NCBI RefSeq assembly: GCF_013449375.1
Contig: NZ_JACDRR010000007.1
Location: forward strand, 118,825-182,824
Origin: Pectobacterium sp. CFBP8739
Lineage (GTDB): Bacteria; Pseudomonadota; Gammaproteobacteria; Enterobacterales; Enterobacteriaceae
DNA length: 64,000 nt
Direction of reading: 5' to 3'
The notes under the pieces are model-generated. The model was not told the DNA's origin. It did not search any database and worked only from the letters and a program-made list of their open reading frames with translations. Shown here piece after piece: positions 19,355 through 29,444 of this stretch. The first letter of the stretch is position 1. Every line of letters starts with the position of its first letter. A program made the position numbers and the translations under genes.

Positions 19355-20722
19355 TCATTCGCACAGCACAACTTTAATCGCCAGCCCCCCGCGAGAGGTT
19401 TCACGGTACTTAGCGTTCATGTCTTTGCCTGTTTCATACATGGTTTCAATCACCTTATCGAGCGATACACGTGGTTCGCTGGCACGGCGCATTGCCATTC
19501 TTGCAGCGTTGATGGCTTTCACGGAAGCAATGGCGTTGCGTTCGATGCACGGCACCTGAACTTGGCCCGCAACCGGATCGCACGTTAGCCCCAGATTATG
19601 TTCCATACCGATTTCTGCCGCGATGCACACCTGTTCTGGGTTAGCGCCGAGAAGCTCTGCCAGACCGGCCGCAGCCATCGAACAGGCCACGCCGACTTCC
19701 CCCTGACAACCTACTTCAGCCCCGGAAATAGAGGCGTTCATTTTGTAGAGCATGCCGATAGCGCCGGATGCCAAGAAATAACGTAGGTAAGATTCTGGGG
19801 TTACCGGCTGAACGTAGCGATCGTAATAGGCCAGCACGGCAGGAATAATGCCGCACGCACCGTTAGTGGGAGCGGTGACCACGCGTCCGCCTGCCGCATT
19901 TTCTTCCGACACCGCCATTGCGAACATGTTAACCCAGTCCATCGCATCCATCGGGTCGTTAGAAAAACGGTCGTTGATGAACAGCAGACGATGCAGCGCC
20001 GATGCCCGGCGGGGAACGCGTAATGGGCCAGGCAACACGCCTTCCGTATTCATGCCGCGATGCATACAGTCCTGCATGGTTTTCCACACATCGGCAAAGT
20101 AGTGCTCAAGCGCTTCCCGACCATGCATCGCAATCTCGTTTTTCAGGACGATAGCGGATAAAGACAGGCAGTGATCGTGACAATGTTGCAGTAGCTTCTG
20201 GGCAGAAAAGAACGGGTAGGGCGCACTTTCCTCCGCCAGATTAGGTTTGCCGAAGTTTTCCTGATCGACGACGAATCCGCCCCCGATGGAGTAATACGTT
20301 TTGCTATAGACCAACTCTTGCTGGCTATAGGCGCGAATGGTCATGCCGTTTTCATGCAGTGGCAGGTTTTCCGGCTGGAAACGCAAGGAGGATTCCAGCG
20401 GGAAGCTGACCTCATACTGGCCGTTGAGTATCGGTAACCGCTGAGTGTCTTTCACCTGTTGAATAAACGCCGGAATACTATCGATGTTGACGTTATCTGG
20501 CAGGTTGCCGGCTAGCCCCATAATGATGGCGATATCGGTGTGGTGTCCCTTCCCCGTCAGGGAGAGCGAACCGTAAATATCAACGACGATACGTGTCACC
20601 GATGAGATTAGCCCACGATTCACCAGATCGTCGGTGAATATTTTGCCCGCTTTCATTGGGCCAACGGTATGAGAACTGGACGGGCCGATGCCGATTTTGA
20701 AGATATCAAATACGCTGACCAT
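19355..20722 (-). CDS. sdaB: L-serine ammonia-lyase (SdaB type)
   Basis: A 455-residue iron-sulfur L-serine deaminase converting serine to pyruvate and ammonia. The N-terminal beta domain carries the hallmark GIGPSSSHTVGPMKAG. The catalytic alpha domain has the cysteines expected to hold the 4Fe-4S cluster (GCQGEVGVACSMAAAGL, GLTCDPVAGQVQVPCIERNA). The length is the one-chain form found in E. coli SdaA/SdaB. It is the second gene after the serine importer sdaC, as in E. coli, so SdaB is the best name. AAGGAAATCGCT precedes the ATG. A terminator-like hairpin with eight T residues separates it from sdaC. Confidence 0.95.
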   Translation of the reverse strand: MVSVFDIFKIGIGPSSSHTVGPMKAGKIFTDDLVNRGLISSVTRIVVDIYGSLSLTGKGHHTDIAIIMGLAGNLPDNVNIDSIPAFIQQVKDTQRLPILNGQYEVSFPLESSLRFQPENLPLHENGMTIRAYSQQELVYSKTYYSIGGGFVVDQENFGKPNLAEESAPYPFFSAQKLLQHCHDHCLSLSAIVLKNEIAMHGREALEHYFADVWKTMQDCMHRGMNTEGVLPGPLRVPRRASALHRLLFINDRFSNDPMDAMDWVNMFAMAVSEENAAGGRVVTAPTNGACGIIPAVLAYYDRYVQPVTPESYLRYFLASGAIGMLYKMNASISGAEVGCQGEVGVACSMAAAGLAELLGANPEQVCIAAEIGMEHNLGLTCDPVAGQVQVPCIERNAIASVKAINAARMAMRRASEPRVSLDKVIETMYETGKDMNAKYRETSRGGLAIKVVLCE

Positions 20723-20734
20723 AGCGATTTCCTT

Positions 20735-20772
20735 AAAAAAAACGCCGATAGTTAAATAACGTATCGGCGTTA
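20735..20772 (-). terminator. intercistronic terminator-like hairpin between sdaC and sdaB
   Basis: On the minus strand AACGCCGATA and TATCGGCGTT form a 10-base-pair stem directly followed by eight T residues. The sdaB ribosome-binding site comes immediately after. It should reduce sdaB transcription relative to sdaC. Confidence 0.75.
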
Positions 20773-20787
20773 AAGTCGAGTGGGGGC

Positions 20788-22077
20788 TTACAGCAGTTCA
20801 CTCAGGCTGTAAACAATGGCGGAAATCGCGATCAGTCCCATCAGGGTGACAAAGACGTTGCTGATCTGGCCGCTGTATTTCTTCATCGCTGGGACTTTCT
20901 GAATAGCGTACATCGGCATCAGGAACAGCAGACATGCGATAATCGGGCCGCCCAATGTTTCGATCATGCCCAGAATACTTGGATTTTTCGTTGCCACAAT
21001 CCAGGTTGTGACCAGCATGAACAGCGCAGTGATGCGGTTCAGTTTGGTGTGGGAAATGGTTTTTCCTCTGCTGCGCAGGGTTTTCACGATAATGCCGTTA
21101 AAGCCTTCGCCCGCCCCCAGATAGTGACCCAGGAACGATTTAGAGATCGCGATGGTGGCAATAACCGGTGCCAGATAGCCCATGACTGGGTTGTTAAAGT
21201 GGTTCGCCAGATAGGACAGAATAGAAATGTTCTGTGTTTTCGCTTCCATCAGCTCAGCCGGAGACAGACTCAGTACACAGCTGAAGACGAAGAACATCAC
21301 GGTCAGTACCATCATGATATGGCTGTAAGACAGAATGCGTGAGCATTTTTTCTCGGCGTCATCGCCATACTCTTTACGTTTGGCAACGGCAAAGGAGGAG
21401 ATGATCGGTGAGTGGTTAAAGGAGAAAACCATCACCGGAATAGCCAGCCATAATGTTGCCAACAGACCGTTGCCCGTGACGCTGGAACTCAGAGAAATGT
21501 TTTCAAAAACAGAGGTATTCCAGTTTGGAATTAAATAAAACGCCAGCAGCATCAGCACGGCAACAAAAGGATAAACCAGAATGCTCATTGCCTTAACGAT
21601 CATTGCTTCACCGAAGCGAACAATAAACATTAGTCCGAGAATCAATATTAATGACAGCACGGCACGCGGTGGCGAAGGCAGATGTAATTGGTGAGTAATA
21701 AAGCTATCTACCGTATTGGTAATGGCGACGCTATAAACTAATAGAATTGGGTAAATAGCGAAAAAATAAAGCAAAGTGATTAATTTACCTGCACCAACGC
21801 CGAAATGTTCTTCAACAACTTCGGTAATATCTTCGCCACCTTTTTTGCCAGATAATACAAAACGGCATAAAGCACGGTGAGAATAATATGTCATCGGAAA
21901 AGCAATCAGCGCCATGATAATTAACGGAATTAAACCGCCAATACCTGCGTTGATTGGTAAGAATAACACACCAGCGCCGATGGCTGTGCCGTAGAGGCCC
22001 AGCATCCAGACGGTATCGCTTTTACGCCATCCTGAAGCCTGGTCTAACACTTGGCTGCTATCTTGAATTGTGCTCAT
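20788..22077 (-). CDS. sdaC: serine/proton symporter SdaC
   Basis: A 429-residue HAAAP-family amino acid transporter with eleven predicted membrane helices. Long stretches match E. coli SdaC, for example [60 protein letters not shown] and [20 protein letters not shown]. It brings serine into the cell for the deaminase encoded downstream. The N-terminal 20 residues are polar and variable. It heads the sdaCB pair, with a 530-base AT-rich upstream region that probably holds its promoter. Confidence 0.95.
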   Translation of the reverse strand: MSTIQDSSQVLDQASGWRKSDTVWMLGLYGTAIGAGVLFLPINAGIGGLIPLIIMALIAFPMTYYSHRALCRFVLSGKKGGEDITEVVEEHFGVGAGKLITLLYFFAIYPILLVYSVAITNTVDSFITHQLHLPSPPRAVLSLILILGLMFIVRFGEAMIVKAMSILVYPFVAVLMLLAFYLIPNWNTSVFENISLSSSVTGNGLLATLWLAIPVMVFSFNHSPIISSFAVAKRKEYGDDAEKKCSRILSYSHIMMVLTVMFFVFSCVLSLSPAELMEAKTQNISILSYLANHFNNPVMGYLAPVIATIAISKSFLGHYLGAGEGFNGIIVKTLRSRGKTISHTKLNRITALFMLVTTWIVATKNPSILGMIETLGGPIIACLLFLMPMYAIQKVPAMKKYSGQISNVFVTLMGLIAISAIVYSLSELL

Positions 22078-22609
22078 TTACTGGTTTCTCCTCGGTGAAC
22101 ACATTAATACCCGTCGTACTGGGGTATAAAAATTACAGTACCGGCAACTTGCCGTTACAGAGTTTGAAAAACGAACAAGACATATTGCTAATTATGTCAA
22201 CAGGTCAATACTGTTTTGTGGCGGCATTCTATATCGTGGTGGTCAGCGAATAATATTGAGGCGATCACATAAATGAATTGACGGGAAATATTTTAATAAA
22301 TTTTAGAAGGAATTAAAATATCAATATTGATACTTTAATTTAAATATTCCTAACGGCTCGTTATTGATGCTTTATTTAATTTTTGAATGATGAAGAATGA
22401 ACAATAAATAAAATAAAGGGCAGTCTAAATAATAAACGCAATTTTAATGATGTCACGCGGAATGATGGTTTTTCTCTATTTGATGAGACGGTATCGCGAG
22501 CGTGCTGCCTGAAAATATATCGAATCGCGTTGTTATGTACCATGGACGATTAACAGACGAGACGGCTATCCGACAGGCTGTAACCTGCCGGATAACGGTT
22601 GCCAGGCCG
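22078..22609. other. AT-rich region upstream of sdaC
   Basis: No gene or RNA recognised. The stretch 22260-22480 is very AT-rich (mostly A/T runs). No good CRP palindrome was found; TCACA half-sites occur (22265-22269) without a matching partner. Confidence 0.4.
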
Positions 22610-23680
22610 TCAGGCGGTGAGTTTCTCTTCTGCCCACGCCAGACCGCTGTGGTACTCCTCGGGTAAGAGAGGGGCCAACGATTGCAGCGAGCGTCTTAAC
22701 TGTGTGGCGTTCGAGGACGATAGGTTGAGATGTCCCACTTTGCGGCCGGGACGAACGGCTTTCTCGTACCAGTGCAGATGGACCAGCGGCAGCGTCAGCC
22801 AGTCGATATTTACGTCGGTGCCAATCAGGTTGACCATCACCGACGGTGTTTCGATGACGGGTTCCGGCAGCGGCAGATCGAGAATGGCGCGCAGGTGCAG
22901 TTCAAACTGGCTGATCGACGCGCCATTTTGCGTCCAGTGTCCGCTATTGTGTACGCGTGGTGCCAGTTCGTTAATGAGCAGGTGGTCGCCGACGATAAAA
23001 CATTCCATCGCCATCACGCCCACATAGCCCAGCGCATTCATAATGGCGGACAACATCTGTTCAGCTTGCTGTTGCAACAGTGGATCGGGCTGAGGGAAGG
23101 CGACGCTGGTGCGCAGAATGCCATCCTGATGCAGGTTGTGGGTGAGCGGATAGAACACACATTTGCCGTGCGTATTGCGCGCGCCAACCAGCGAGACTTC
23201 GCCAGAAAAATTAATACCTTGCTCAACAATGCATTCGCCGTAGCAGTCCGCAGGCAGCGTCTGCTGTTCGCCGTCGCGCAAGCGCCACTGTCCACGACCG
23301 TCGTAACCGCCGACGCGACGTTTAACGATCGCTAATTCACCCAATGAGGTGAAGACGTGTGGCCATTCATCGGCGCTCGCCAGCAGTTGCCACGGGGCGG
23401 TTGCCAGATTCAACGAATCCAGCAGTTGCTTTTGCGTCAGGCGATCGGCCAGACGCGGGAAAATATCGCGGTTTGCAAACGCCGTGTGCTCTGCTAGCTC
23501 ACGAGTGAGGGCGGTTTCCGGCCAACGCTCAATCTCGGCGGTAATCACACTGTTATGAAACGGCACCGACTCCGGCTCTGCATCCAGCCCCACGGGATAA
23601 ACCGCAATACCTAACGGTTCGCCAGCCTGACGCAGCATTCTGCCCAACTGACCATTGCCTAATACGCAGACCGGTTTCAT
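22610..23680 (-). CDS. purK: N5-carboxyaminoimidazole ribonucleotide synthase PurK
   Basis: A 356-residue ATP-grasp enzyme of purine synthesis. It carboxylates AIR with bicarbonate and ATP to give N5-CAIR, the substrate of PurE. The N-terminal [21 protein letters not shown] is the PurK start. ATP-grasp motifs follow: [15 protein letters not shown] and [16 protein letters not shown], with the metal-site segment [16 protein letters not shown]. The stop lies just before a non-coding AT-rich stretch. It overlaps purE by four bases and forms the purEK operon found in E. coli. Confidence 0.96.
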   Translation of the reverse strand: MKPVCVLGNGQLGRMLRQAGEPLGIAVYPVGLDAEPESVPFHNSVITAEIERWPETALTRELAEHTAFANRDIFPRLADRLTQKQLLDSLNLATAPWQLLASADEWPHVFTSLGELAIVKRRVGGYDGRGQWRLRDGEQQTLPADCYGECIVEQGINFSGEVSLVGARNTHGKCVFYPLTHNLHQDGILRTSVAFPQPDPLLQQQAEQMLSAIMNALGYVGVMAMECFIVGDHLLINELAPRVHNSGHWTQNGASISQFELHLRAILDLPLPEPVIETPSVMVNLIGTDVNIDWLTLPLVHLHWYEKAVRPGRKVGHLNLSSSNATQLRRSLQSLAPLLPEEYHSGLAWAEEKLTA

Positions 23681-24186
23681 GCCTCCTCCCGCGGATCGGG
23701 ATGAGAGAGCACGTCATCGGTTTGCGCCTGACGCCAGTCTGCTAGTCGAGTGGCGATGCCACGATCGTGCAGGGCGAGAATTTGTGCCGCCAGCAGCGCC
23801 GCATTTGCCGCGCCCGCTTTGCCAATGGCCAACGTGCCGACCGGAATACCGCGAGGCATTTGGACGATAGAGTACAGGCTGTCTACACCGCTCAGCGTTG
23901 AGCTTTGTACCGGCACGCCAAGCACGGGAACCAGCGTTTTCGCTGCCAGCATACCCGGCAGGTGCGCTGCGCCGCCTGCGCCCGCGATAATCACATCAAA
24001 ACCATTCTGTGCTGCTTGTTCTGCAAAACTGAACAGCTTATCCGGCGTCCGGTGTGCGGAAACAACTTCGGTATGAAAAGGAATGTTCAGCGTGGTGAGG
24101 ATTTCCGCAGCAAACTGCATGGTGGCCCAGTCACTCTTTGAACCCATGACGATGGCAATTTTAGCCGGGGCAACGTTGGATGACAT
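23677..24186 (-). CDS. purE: N5-carboxyaminoimidazole ribonucleotide mutase PurE
   Basis: A 169-residue class I PurE that rearranges N5-CAIR to CAIR. The active-site loops [27 protein letters not shown] and [13 protein letters not shown] are all present. It is first in purEK; the purK start overlaps its stop. A PurR-type palindrome lies about 135-150 bases upstream. Length and order are as in E. coli. Confidence 0.97.
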   Translation of the reverse strand: MSSNVAPAKIAIVMGSKSDWATMQFAAEILTTLNIPFHTEVVSAHRTPDKLFSFAEQAAQNGFDVIIAGAGGAAHLPGMLAAKTLVPVLGVPVQSSTLSGVDSLYSIVQMPRGIPVGTLAIGKAGAANAALLAAQILALHDRGIATRLADWRQAQTDDVLSHPDPREEA

Positions 24187-24319
24187 GCCTGTGACGCTCC
24201 TGTAGTTGTACCTGTACTGTAATGGTACCTGTAATTGTACGTGTTCGTGACGCGTTCGCGTCGGCCAGACAGGGAAGGTCTGGCGTTGAGGGCGTAGAGC
24301 ATATCACGCCATTATGGCG

Positions 24320-24335
24320 AGGAAAACGGTTGCGT
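24320..24335 (-). promoter_or_regulatory. PurR box upstream of purEK
   Basis: On the minus strand ACGCAACCGTTTTCCT matches the PurR consensus ACGCAAACGTTTGCGT at 13 of 16 positions. The location before purE is the same as in E. coli. Confidence 0.65.
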
Positions 24336-24393
24336 ATGCGGAAATACTGGGGAAATAAGGTGAGAGACTGTTAAGTCAATGGCTGGAAACGCA

Positions 24394-25116
24394 TTAAAAT
24401 GGGAAGGAAATCAGTTCGATATTTTGTGGCGTGACCTTAATCATCGACCCTTCTTCATGCCAGGCTCCCAGAACCGCGCGACGGCCATCAGACTCACCAA
24501 GATCGACCTGATGAATGGCTGGACGGTGGGTGTGGCCGTGGATCATCGTCTTCACCTGATAATACCGGAGGCGTTCAAGCACGGCATCGTGATTAACATC
24601 CATAATCTGCTGCGATTTTTTCTGGTTTTCCTGCTGGCTGGTCGCCCGCATCTTCGCCGCGATTTTCACGCGTAATGACAAAGGTAATAGCAGGAAGAGT
24701 CGCTGAATGAACGGGTTGTGGACTCGGCGACGGAATTGTTGATAGCGATGATCGTCGGTACATAGTGTGTCGCCATGCAGAATGAGGATCTTCTGGCCGT
24801 AGAGGTCAAGCAGGGTTTCCGTTGGTAGCAGCGTCATTCCGCTTTGTTTGGCAAAACGCTTACCGATCAGAAAATCACGGTTACCGTGTACGAAATAGCA
24901 GGGAATACCACGCAGATGTAAGGCATAGAGTTCCGCAGCAATGGTCGCATGCAGCGGCTGGGGATCGTCGTCACCAATCCAGGCATCGAACAGATCGCCA
25001 AGAATATACAGCGCATCGGCATGAATCGCATCATGGCGTAAAAAACGCAGAAAACCGGCGGTAATCGCCGGTTCATGAAGACTTAAATGCAGATCGGCAA
25101 TGAACAGCGTTGCCAT
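24394..25116 (-). CDS. lpxH: UDP-2,3-diacylglucosamine diphosphatase LpxH
   Basis: A 240-residue metallophosphoesterase of lipid A synthesis. It cleaves UDP-2,3-diacylglucosamine to lipid X and UMP at the inner face of the membrane. The two-metal motifs are present: IADLHLS near residue 6, [14 protein letters not shown] near residue 38, VHGNRDF near residue 77, ILHGDTLC near residue 111 and IHGHTHRPA near residue 193. It follows ppiB by ten bases and is probably co-transcribed with it, the order known in E. coli. Confidence 0.96.
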   Translation of the reverse strand: MATLFIADLHLSLHEPAITAGFLRFLRHDAIHADALYILGDLFDAWIGDDDPQPLHATIAAELYALHLRGIPCYFVHGNRDFLIGKRFAKQSGMTLLPTETLLDLYGQKILILHGDTLCTDDHRYQQFRRRVHNPFIQRLFLLLPLSLRVKIAAKMRATSQQENQKKSQQIMDVNHDAVLERLRYYQVKTMIHGHTHRPAIHQVDLGESDGRRAVLGAWHEEGSMIKVTPQNIELISFPF

Positions 25117-25126
25117 GCAGGTCCGA

Positions 25127-25621
25127 TTATTCGCTGACCGTTACGTGGGTAATTACCACGTCTTCTTTCGGTACGTCCTGGTGCATGCCGCTGCGGCCAG
25201 TCGCTACGCCTTTGATTTTATCAACGACGTCCATCCCTTCGGTGACTTCAGCGAAAACGCAGTAGCCCCAGCCATCAGCGCGCTCTGAACGAAAGTTCAG
25301 GAAATCGTTATCAACAACGTTGATAAAGAACTGAGCCGTTGCAGAGTGTGGATCGTTGGTACGTGCCATTGCCAGCGTGCCACGCGCGTTTTTCAGGCCG
25401 TTATTGGCTTCATTCTTGATTGTCGCGTTGGTTTCTTTTTGATCCATACCGGGAGCGAAGCCGCCGCCCTGAATCATGAAACCATTAATCACACGGTGGA
25501 AAATCGTGTTGTCATAAAAACCGCTGCGGCAGTAGTTCAGGAAGTTTTCTACGGTAACCGGCGCCTTGTCTGCAAACGTATTAATAACGATATCGCCGTG
25601 GTTGGTATGAAGCGTAATCAT
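25127..25621 (-). CDS. ppiB: cytoplasmic peptidyl-prolyl cis-trans isomerase B
   Basis: A 164-residue cyclophilin without a signal peptide. Signature parts are [35 protein letters not shown] and [18 protein letters not shown]; the catalytic Arg lies in FHRVI. The length equals E. coli PpiB. It is divergent from the DoxX gene and cysS, with lpxH immediately downstream. AGGG lies upstream of the ATG. Confidence 0.97.
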   Translation of the reverse strand: MITLHTNHGDIVINTFADKAPVTVENFLNYCRSGFYDNTIFHRVINGFMIQGGGFAPGMDQKETNATIKNEANNGLKNARGTLAMARTNDPHSATAQFFINVVDNDFLNFRSERADGWGYCVFAEVTEGMDVVDKIKGVATGRSGMHQDVPKEDVVITHVTVSE

Positions 25622-26043
25622 AATAATGAACCCTAGATAGCCTTAGTGATAAGAGTGCTGTTCACAAAAGGCGGTGAACAACAAGAGCGCTGTTATAGCA
25701 TAACTGGTCGATTGAGTCAGTAGTTCACGTTTTATCGCGCAGTGGTTGGCGGTTAGCTGGGTGAGAAAATCGTATAAGAAGGTTTACTACTCTGATTGTG
25801 GTAGGCGTTAGATCACGAATGCACGGCAGAACCGTGCGCGGATAAGGCGTTAATCAGGCAATGTTGGTTTTTAAAAACAAATAAATTGATTAAAATTCAA
25901 TATAATAGTTAATTAATTTGAATGAGATTTTTATTGCCCCAGATCAATGTTTTGCGTAATCAACGTGTTCTTTTTTTATGGCTCAGATTAATCTGAGAGT
26001 AATTCTTATTCTTCCTACATAACTCTAAAGAGATAGGTGAACT
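25622..26043. other. intergenic region between ppiB and the DoxX gene
   Basis: About 420 bases without a gene, AT-rich from 25860 on; it should hold two divergent promoters. Nothing more specific is seen. Confidence 0.4.
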
Positions 26044-26475
26044 ATGTTGGGTATTCTGGATAGTGTTAATCGTTTATTAGACAAACCGGATTTTGGCAAA
26101 CTGTTTTTGCGCGTATCTTTCAGCGTGTTGATGCTGTTTCATGGCTGGCACAAAGTACATGGCGGCATCGGTGCCATTGAAGGCATGCTGACCTCGGCAG
26201 GACTCCCTGCTTTTGTTGGTTACGGCGTCTATGTCGGAGAAGTCATCACCCCGATCCTGATGATTCTCGGGATTCTTACTCGTCCTTCTGCGTTGATCTT
26301 CTCCTTCACGATGGTCGTGGCGACGTTGCTGGTTCATCCAGATGGTTTCGTCACGCTGGCAAAAACCGGTGCCTGGGGTGTTGAAGGCACAGCGGTGTTC
26401 TTCTTTGCGGGCATCGCTATTGCCCTGCTTGGCAGCGGTAAATACTCTGTGATGTCGAATCCGCGCTGGCGTTAA
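26044..26475 (+). CDS. DoxX-family inner-membrane protein
   Basis: A 143-residue protein with four hydrophobic segments (FLRVSFSVLMLFHGWHKV, VGYGVYVGEVITPILMILGI, SALIFSFTMVVATLLVH, TAVFFFAGIAIALLG). FHGWHK and GYGVYVGE are typical of DoxX/YqjF-type proteins, whose biochemical role is unsettled (linked to redox stress or respiratory chains in some species). AGAGATAGGTGA stands before the ATG and an own terminator follows. It interrupts the ppiB-cysS arrangement of E. coli, so it is an insertion relative to that genome. Confidence 0.82.
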   Translation: MLGILDSVNRLLDKPDFGKLFLRVSFSVLMLFHGWHKVHGGIGAIEGMLTSAGLPAFVGYGVYVGEVITPILMILGILTRPSALIFSFTMVVATLLVHPDGFVTLAKTGAWGVEGTAVFFFAGIAIALLGSGKYSVMSNPRWR

Positions 26476-26522
26476 TGGTTTTCTGTCGGCGGATTGCTTT
26501 TGTCAGTGACCGCCAATGATGT

Positions 26523-26557
26523 GAAACGGCTCGGATTTTCCGGGTCGTTTCATTTTT
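26523..26557 (+). terminator. intrinsic terminator after the DoxX gene
   Basis: GAAACGGCTCGGA and TCCGGGTCGTTTC form a stem with one mismatch, followed by ATTTTT. Confidence 0.8.
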
Positions 26558-26747
26558 ATCCTTTCTCACTGATTCCCTCTTCTTCTTATTCACCTTGCAA
26601 TACAGTAGGGTTCAGGTTTCAATACGCCGTTGGGTGTCAACCCTGAATGTATTGATGTTGCTGACGCTAACTGCGATTGTGAAGACCATTTCTTTGAAAC
26701 CATTTTTTTGTGAAAACCATTTTTTATAAAAACACTGGAACGCCCTG

Positions 26748-28133
26748 ATGCTAAAGATTTTTAATACGCTGAGTCGCCAAAAAGAGGAATTTAAACCTAT
26801 CCACGCCGGTCAGGTGGGAATGTATGTGTGTGGCATCACCGTTTATGACCTGTGTCATATCGGTCACGGGCGTACTTTCGTGGCGTTTGATGTGGTGGCG
26901 CGGTATTTGCGGTATCTGGGATATTCACTGAAATATGTGCGTAATGTCACCGATATTGACGACAAAATTATCAAACGTGCGATCGAAAATGGGGAAACCA
27001 GCGACCAACTGACGACCCGCATGATTGCAGAGATGCACGCCGATTTTGATGCGTTGAATATTCTGCGCCCAGATGCCGAGCCGCGTGCGACGCACCATAT
27101 TGCCGACATCATCGAAATGGTGGAAACGCTGATTGCCCGTCGCCACGCCTATGTTGCGAGTAATGGCGATGTGATGTTCTCCGTTGATACCGCGCCGGGC
27201 TACGGTGTGCTGTCTCGTCAGGATCTGGAACAATTGCAGGCTGGCGCACGCGTTGAAATTACTGAAGTGAAGCGCAATCCGATGGACTTCGTGCTGTGGA
27301 AAATGTCCAAACCGGGTGAACCGCACTGGTCTTCTCCGTGGGGAGAAGGGCGCCCTGGCTGGCACATCGAATGTTCTGCCATGAACTGCAAACAGTTGGG
27401 CACGCATTTTGATATCCACGGCGGCGGTTCCGATTTGATGTTCCCGCACCACGAAAACGAGATCGCGCAGTCCAGCTGTGCACACGACGGCTCGTATGTG
27501 AATTACTGGATGCACTCCGGCATGGTGATGGTTGACCGCGAGAAAATGTCAAAGTCGCTCAACAATTTCTTCACCGTTCGTGATGTGCTGGCGTACTACG
27601 ATCCGGAAACCGTACGTTACTTCCTGATGTCAGGCCACTATCGTAGCCAGTTGAACTACAGCGAAGACAACCTGAAACAGGCGCGTGCGGCGTTAGAACG
27701 TTTGTATACGGCGCTGCGCGGAACGGATCCGGCGGTTGCGGCGCACGGTGGTGACGAGTTTGAAGCCCGCTTCCGCGAAGCGATGGATGACGATTTTAAC
27801 ACGCCGGAAGCCTACTCGGTGCTGTTTGATATGGCGCGTGAAGTTAACCGCCTGAAAGCGGAAGATGTGCAGGCGGCGAATCAACTGGCGTCGGCACTGC
27901 GTAAACTGTCTGGCGTGCTTGGCCTGCTGGAACAGGATCCAGAGCAGTTCCTGCAAAACGGCGCGCAGGTGGATAATGACGAAGTGAAAGAAATCGAAGC
28001 GTTAATTCAGCAGCGTAAAGATGCGCGTGCGGCGAAAGACTGGGCGCTAGCGGATCAGGCTCGCGATCGCTTGAATGAAATGGGTATCGTGTTGGAAGAC
28101 GGTCCGCAAGGAACGATCTGGCGTCGTAAGTAA
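26748..28133 (+). CDS. cysS: cysteinyl-tRNA synthetase CysS
   Basis: A 461-residue class I aminoacyl-tRNA synthetase that charges tRNA-Cys. The HIGH motif appears as HIGHGRTF near residue 38 and the KMSKS loop as KMSKSLNN near residue 266. Zinc ligands include Cys28 (VCGITVYD) and the [11 protein letters not shown] segment, followed by HHENEIAQS. The length is identical to E. coli CysS. It is transcribed alone, divergent from ppiB apart from the inserted DoxX gene. Confidence 0.97.
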   Translation: MLKIFNTLSRQKEEFKPIHAGQVGMYVCGITVYDLCHIGHGRTFVAFDVVARYLRYLGYSLKYVRNVTDIDDKIIKRAIENGETSDQLTTRMIAEMHADFDALNILRPDAEPRATHHIADIIEMVETLIARRHAYVASNGDVMFSVDTAPGYGVLSRQDLEQLQAGARVEITEVKRNPMDFVLWKMSKPGEPHWSSPWGEGRPGWHIECSAMNCKQLGTHFDIHGGGSDLMFPHHENEIAQSSCAHDGSYVNYWMHSGMVMVDREKMSKSLNNFFTVRDVLAYYDPETVRYFLMSGHYRSQLNYSEDNLKQARAALERLYTALRGTDPAVAAHGGDEFEARFREAMDDDFNTPEAYSVLFDMAREVNRLKAEDVQAANQLASALRKLSGVLGLLEQDPEQFLQNGAQVDNDEVKEIEALIQQRKDARAAKDWALADQARDRLNEMGIVLEDGPQGTIWRRK

Positions 28134-28167
28134 CACTTTTTCTTCCTGTAATACGCTTTCCGTAAAT

Positions 28168-28203
28168 AAAAAGCCCGCAAAAATGAAATTGCGGGCTTTT
28201 TTT
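28168..28203. terminator. bidirectional terminator between cysS and ybcJ
   Basis: AAAAAGCCCGCAA and TTGCGGGCTTTTT flank a short AT-rich loop, with T-runs in both directions. Confidence 0.85.
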
Positions 28204-28226
28204 CGCCATCATCGATGCTGCGAGGG

Positions 28227-28439
28227 TTACTCGGTCACTTTTACCGTTTCGCCGTTGAACTGAACGGCTTGCCCAGCAACGATTTTGCAGCGCTTGCGTG
28301 TTTCCGTCTGGCCGTCAACGGTCACGTCGCCTGCGGCGATAGACAGTTTGGCCGCTGCGCCGCTTTCACTCCAGCCCAGCAATTTCAAGAGATCACACAG
28401 TTCAACGTGCGGATGCTTTTCAAGATGAAACGTTGTCAT
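28227..28439 (-). CDS. ybcJ: S4-domain RNA-binding protein YbcJ
   Basis: A 70-residue S4-like protein: HVELCDLLKLLGWSESGAAAK, VTVDGQTETRKRCKIVAGQ. This is the E. coli YbcJ sequence pattern over its whole length. The start at 28439 (MTTFHLEK) fits both the E. coli N-terminus and CAGGAATTT upstream; the in-frame ATG at 28475 does not. It follows folD closely on the same strand, as in E. coli. It probably binds structured RNA; the target is not known. Confidence 0.9.
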   Translation of the reverse strand: MTTFHLEKHPHVELCDLLKLLGWSESGAAAKLSIAAGDVTVDGQTETRKRCKIVAGQAVQFNGETVKVTE

Positions 28440-28475
28440 AAATTCCTGCTTATCGGTGTTTGACCTTATCGCCAA

Positions 28476-29339
28476 TTATTCTGCGTGGTCATGATACTCT
28501 TCGCACGCCTGTAGCGTGTTTTGAATCAGTGTGGCAACGGTCATTGGGCCGACGCCACCCGGTACAGGGCTGATGTAAGACGCTCTTTCCTGCGCCGTTT
28601 CAAATTCCACATCGCCGACCACTTTACCGCTTTCCAGACGGTTGATACCCACGTCCAGCACAATCGCGCCCGGTTTAATCCATTCGCCGGGAATGAAACC
28701 CGGTTTACCCACCGCGACAACCAGCAGATCGGCGTTTTCAATATGGTGGCGCAGATTTTTGGTGAAACGGTGCGTGACTGTAGTTGTACAGCCAGCCAGC
28801 AGCAGCTCCAGACTCATCGGGCGACCCACAATATTAGACGCGCCGACCACAACGGCATTCAGCCCGAAGGTGTCGATATTATAACGCTCCAGCAGCGTGA
28901 TGATGCCGCGTGGCGTACAGGCGCGCAGCATTGGCGCGCGCTGACACAGACGACCCACATTGTAAGGGTGGAAGCCATCCACATCTTTACTTGGTGCGAT
29001 GCGTTCAATTACCTTGGTGTTATCGATGCCTTCTGGCAGCGGAAGCTGAACCAGAATACCGTCAATCGTCTGGTCGGCGTTGAGCTGGTCGATAAGCGCC
29101 AGCAGCTCGGGTTCCGTTGTGGCGATGGGTAAATCATAAGAGCGGGAAATAAAGCCGACTTCTTCACACACTTTGCGCTTGCTGGCGACATAAATCTGTG
29201 ACGCTGGATTCTCGCCGACCAGCACAACAGCTAGGCCCGGCGCGCGTTTTCCTTCTGCTAAACGCTGCGTGACTCGTGCGGCAACTTCGTCTTTGACCTG
29301 CTGCGCAATCGTTTTACCATCAATAATCTTTGCTGCCAT
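28476..29339 (-). CDS. folD: bifunctional methylenetetrahydrofolate dehydrogenase/cyclohydrolase FolD
   Basis: A 287-residue enzyme that interconverts 5,10-methylene-, 5,10-methenyl- and 10-formyl-tetrahydrofolate. Signature parts are [22 protein letters not shown] (Tyr and Lys of the active site), [27 protein letters not shown] and the C-terminal [15 protein letters not shown]. The NADP-binding fold shows [14 protein letters not shown]. The stop lies 36 bases before the ybcJ start, so the two are probably co-transcribed. Confidence 0.97.
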   Translation of the reverse strand: MAAKIIDGKTIAQQVKDEVAARVTQRLAEGKRAPGLAVVLVGENPASQIYVASKRKVCEEVGFISRSYDLPIATTEPELLALIDQLNADQTIDGILVQLPLPEGIDNTKVIERIAPSKDVDGFHPYNVGRLCQRAPMLRACTPRGIITLLERYNIDTFGLNAVVVGASNIVGRPMSLELLLAGCTTTVTHRFTKNLRHHIENADLLVVAVGKPGFIPGEWIKPGAIVLDVGINRLESGKVVGDVEFETAQERASYISPVPGGVGPMTVATLIQNTLQACEEYHDHAE

Positions 29340-29444
29340 CTGAGATGAGATCCATCAATGTGAAATAGGGGGAGATGGCCGCTATTTTGTCAGAAGCTGT
29401 GCGTGCTGTCAGGTATTGCATCAATATTATTGAGACTGCTTTCG

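Noticed and set aside
28521..29132. A 203-codon frame on the plus strand
   Set aside because: Antisense to folD; no ribosome-binding site and no motifs.
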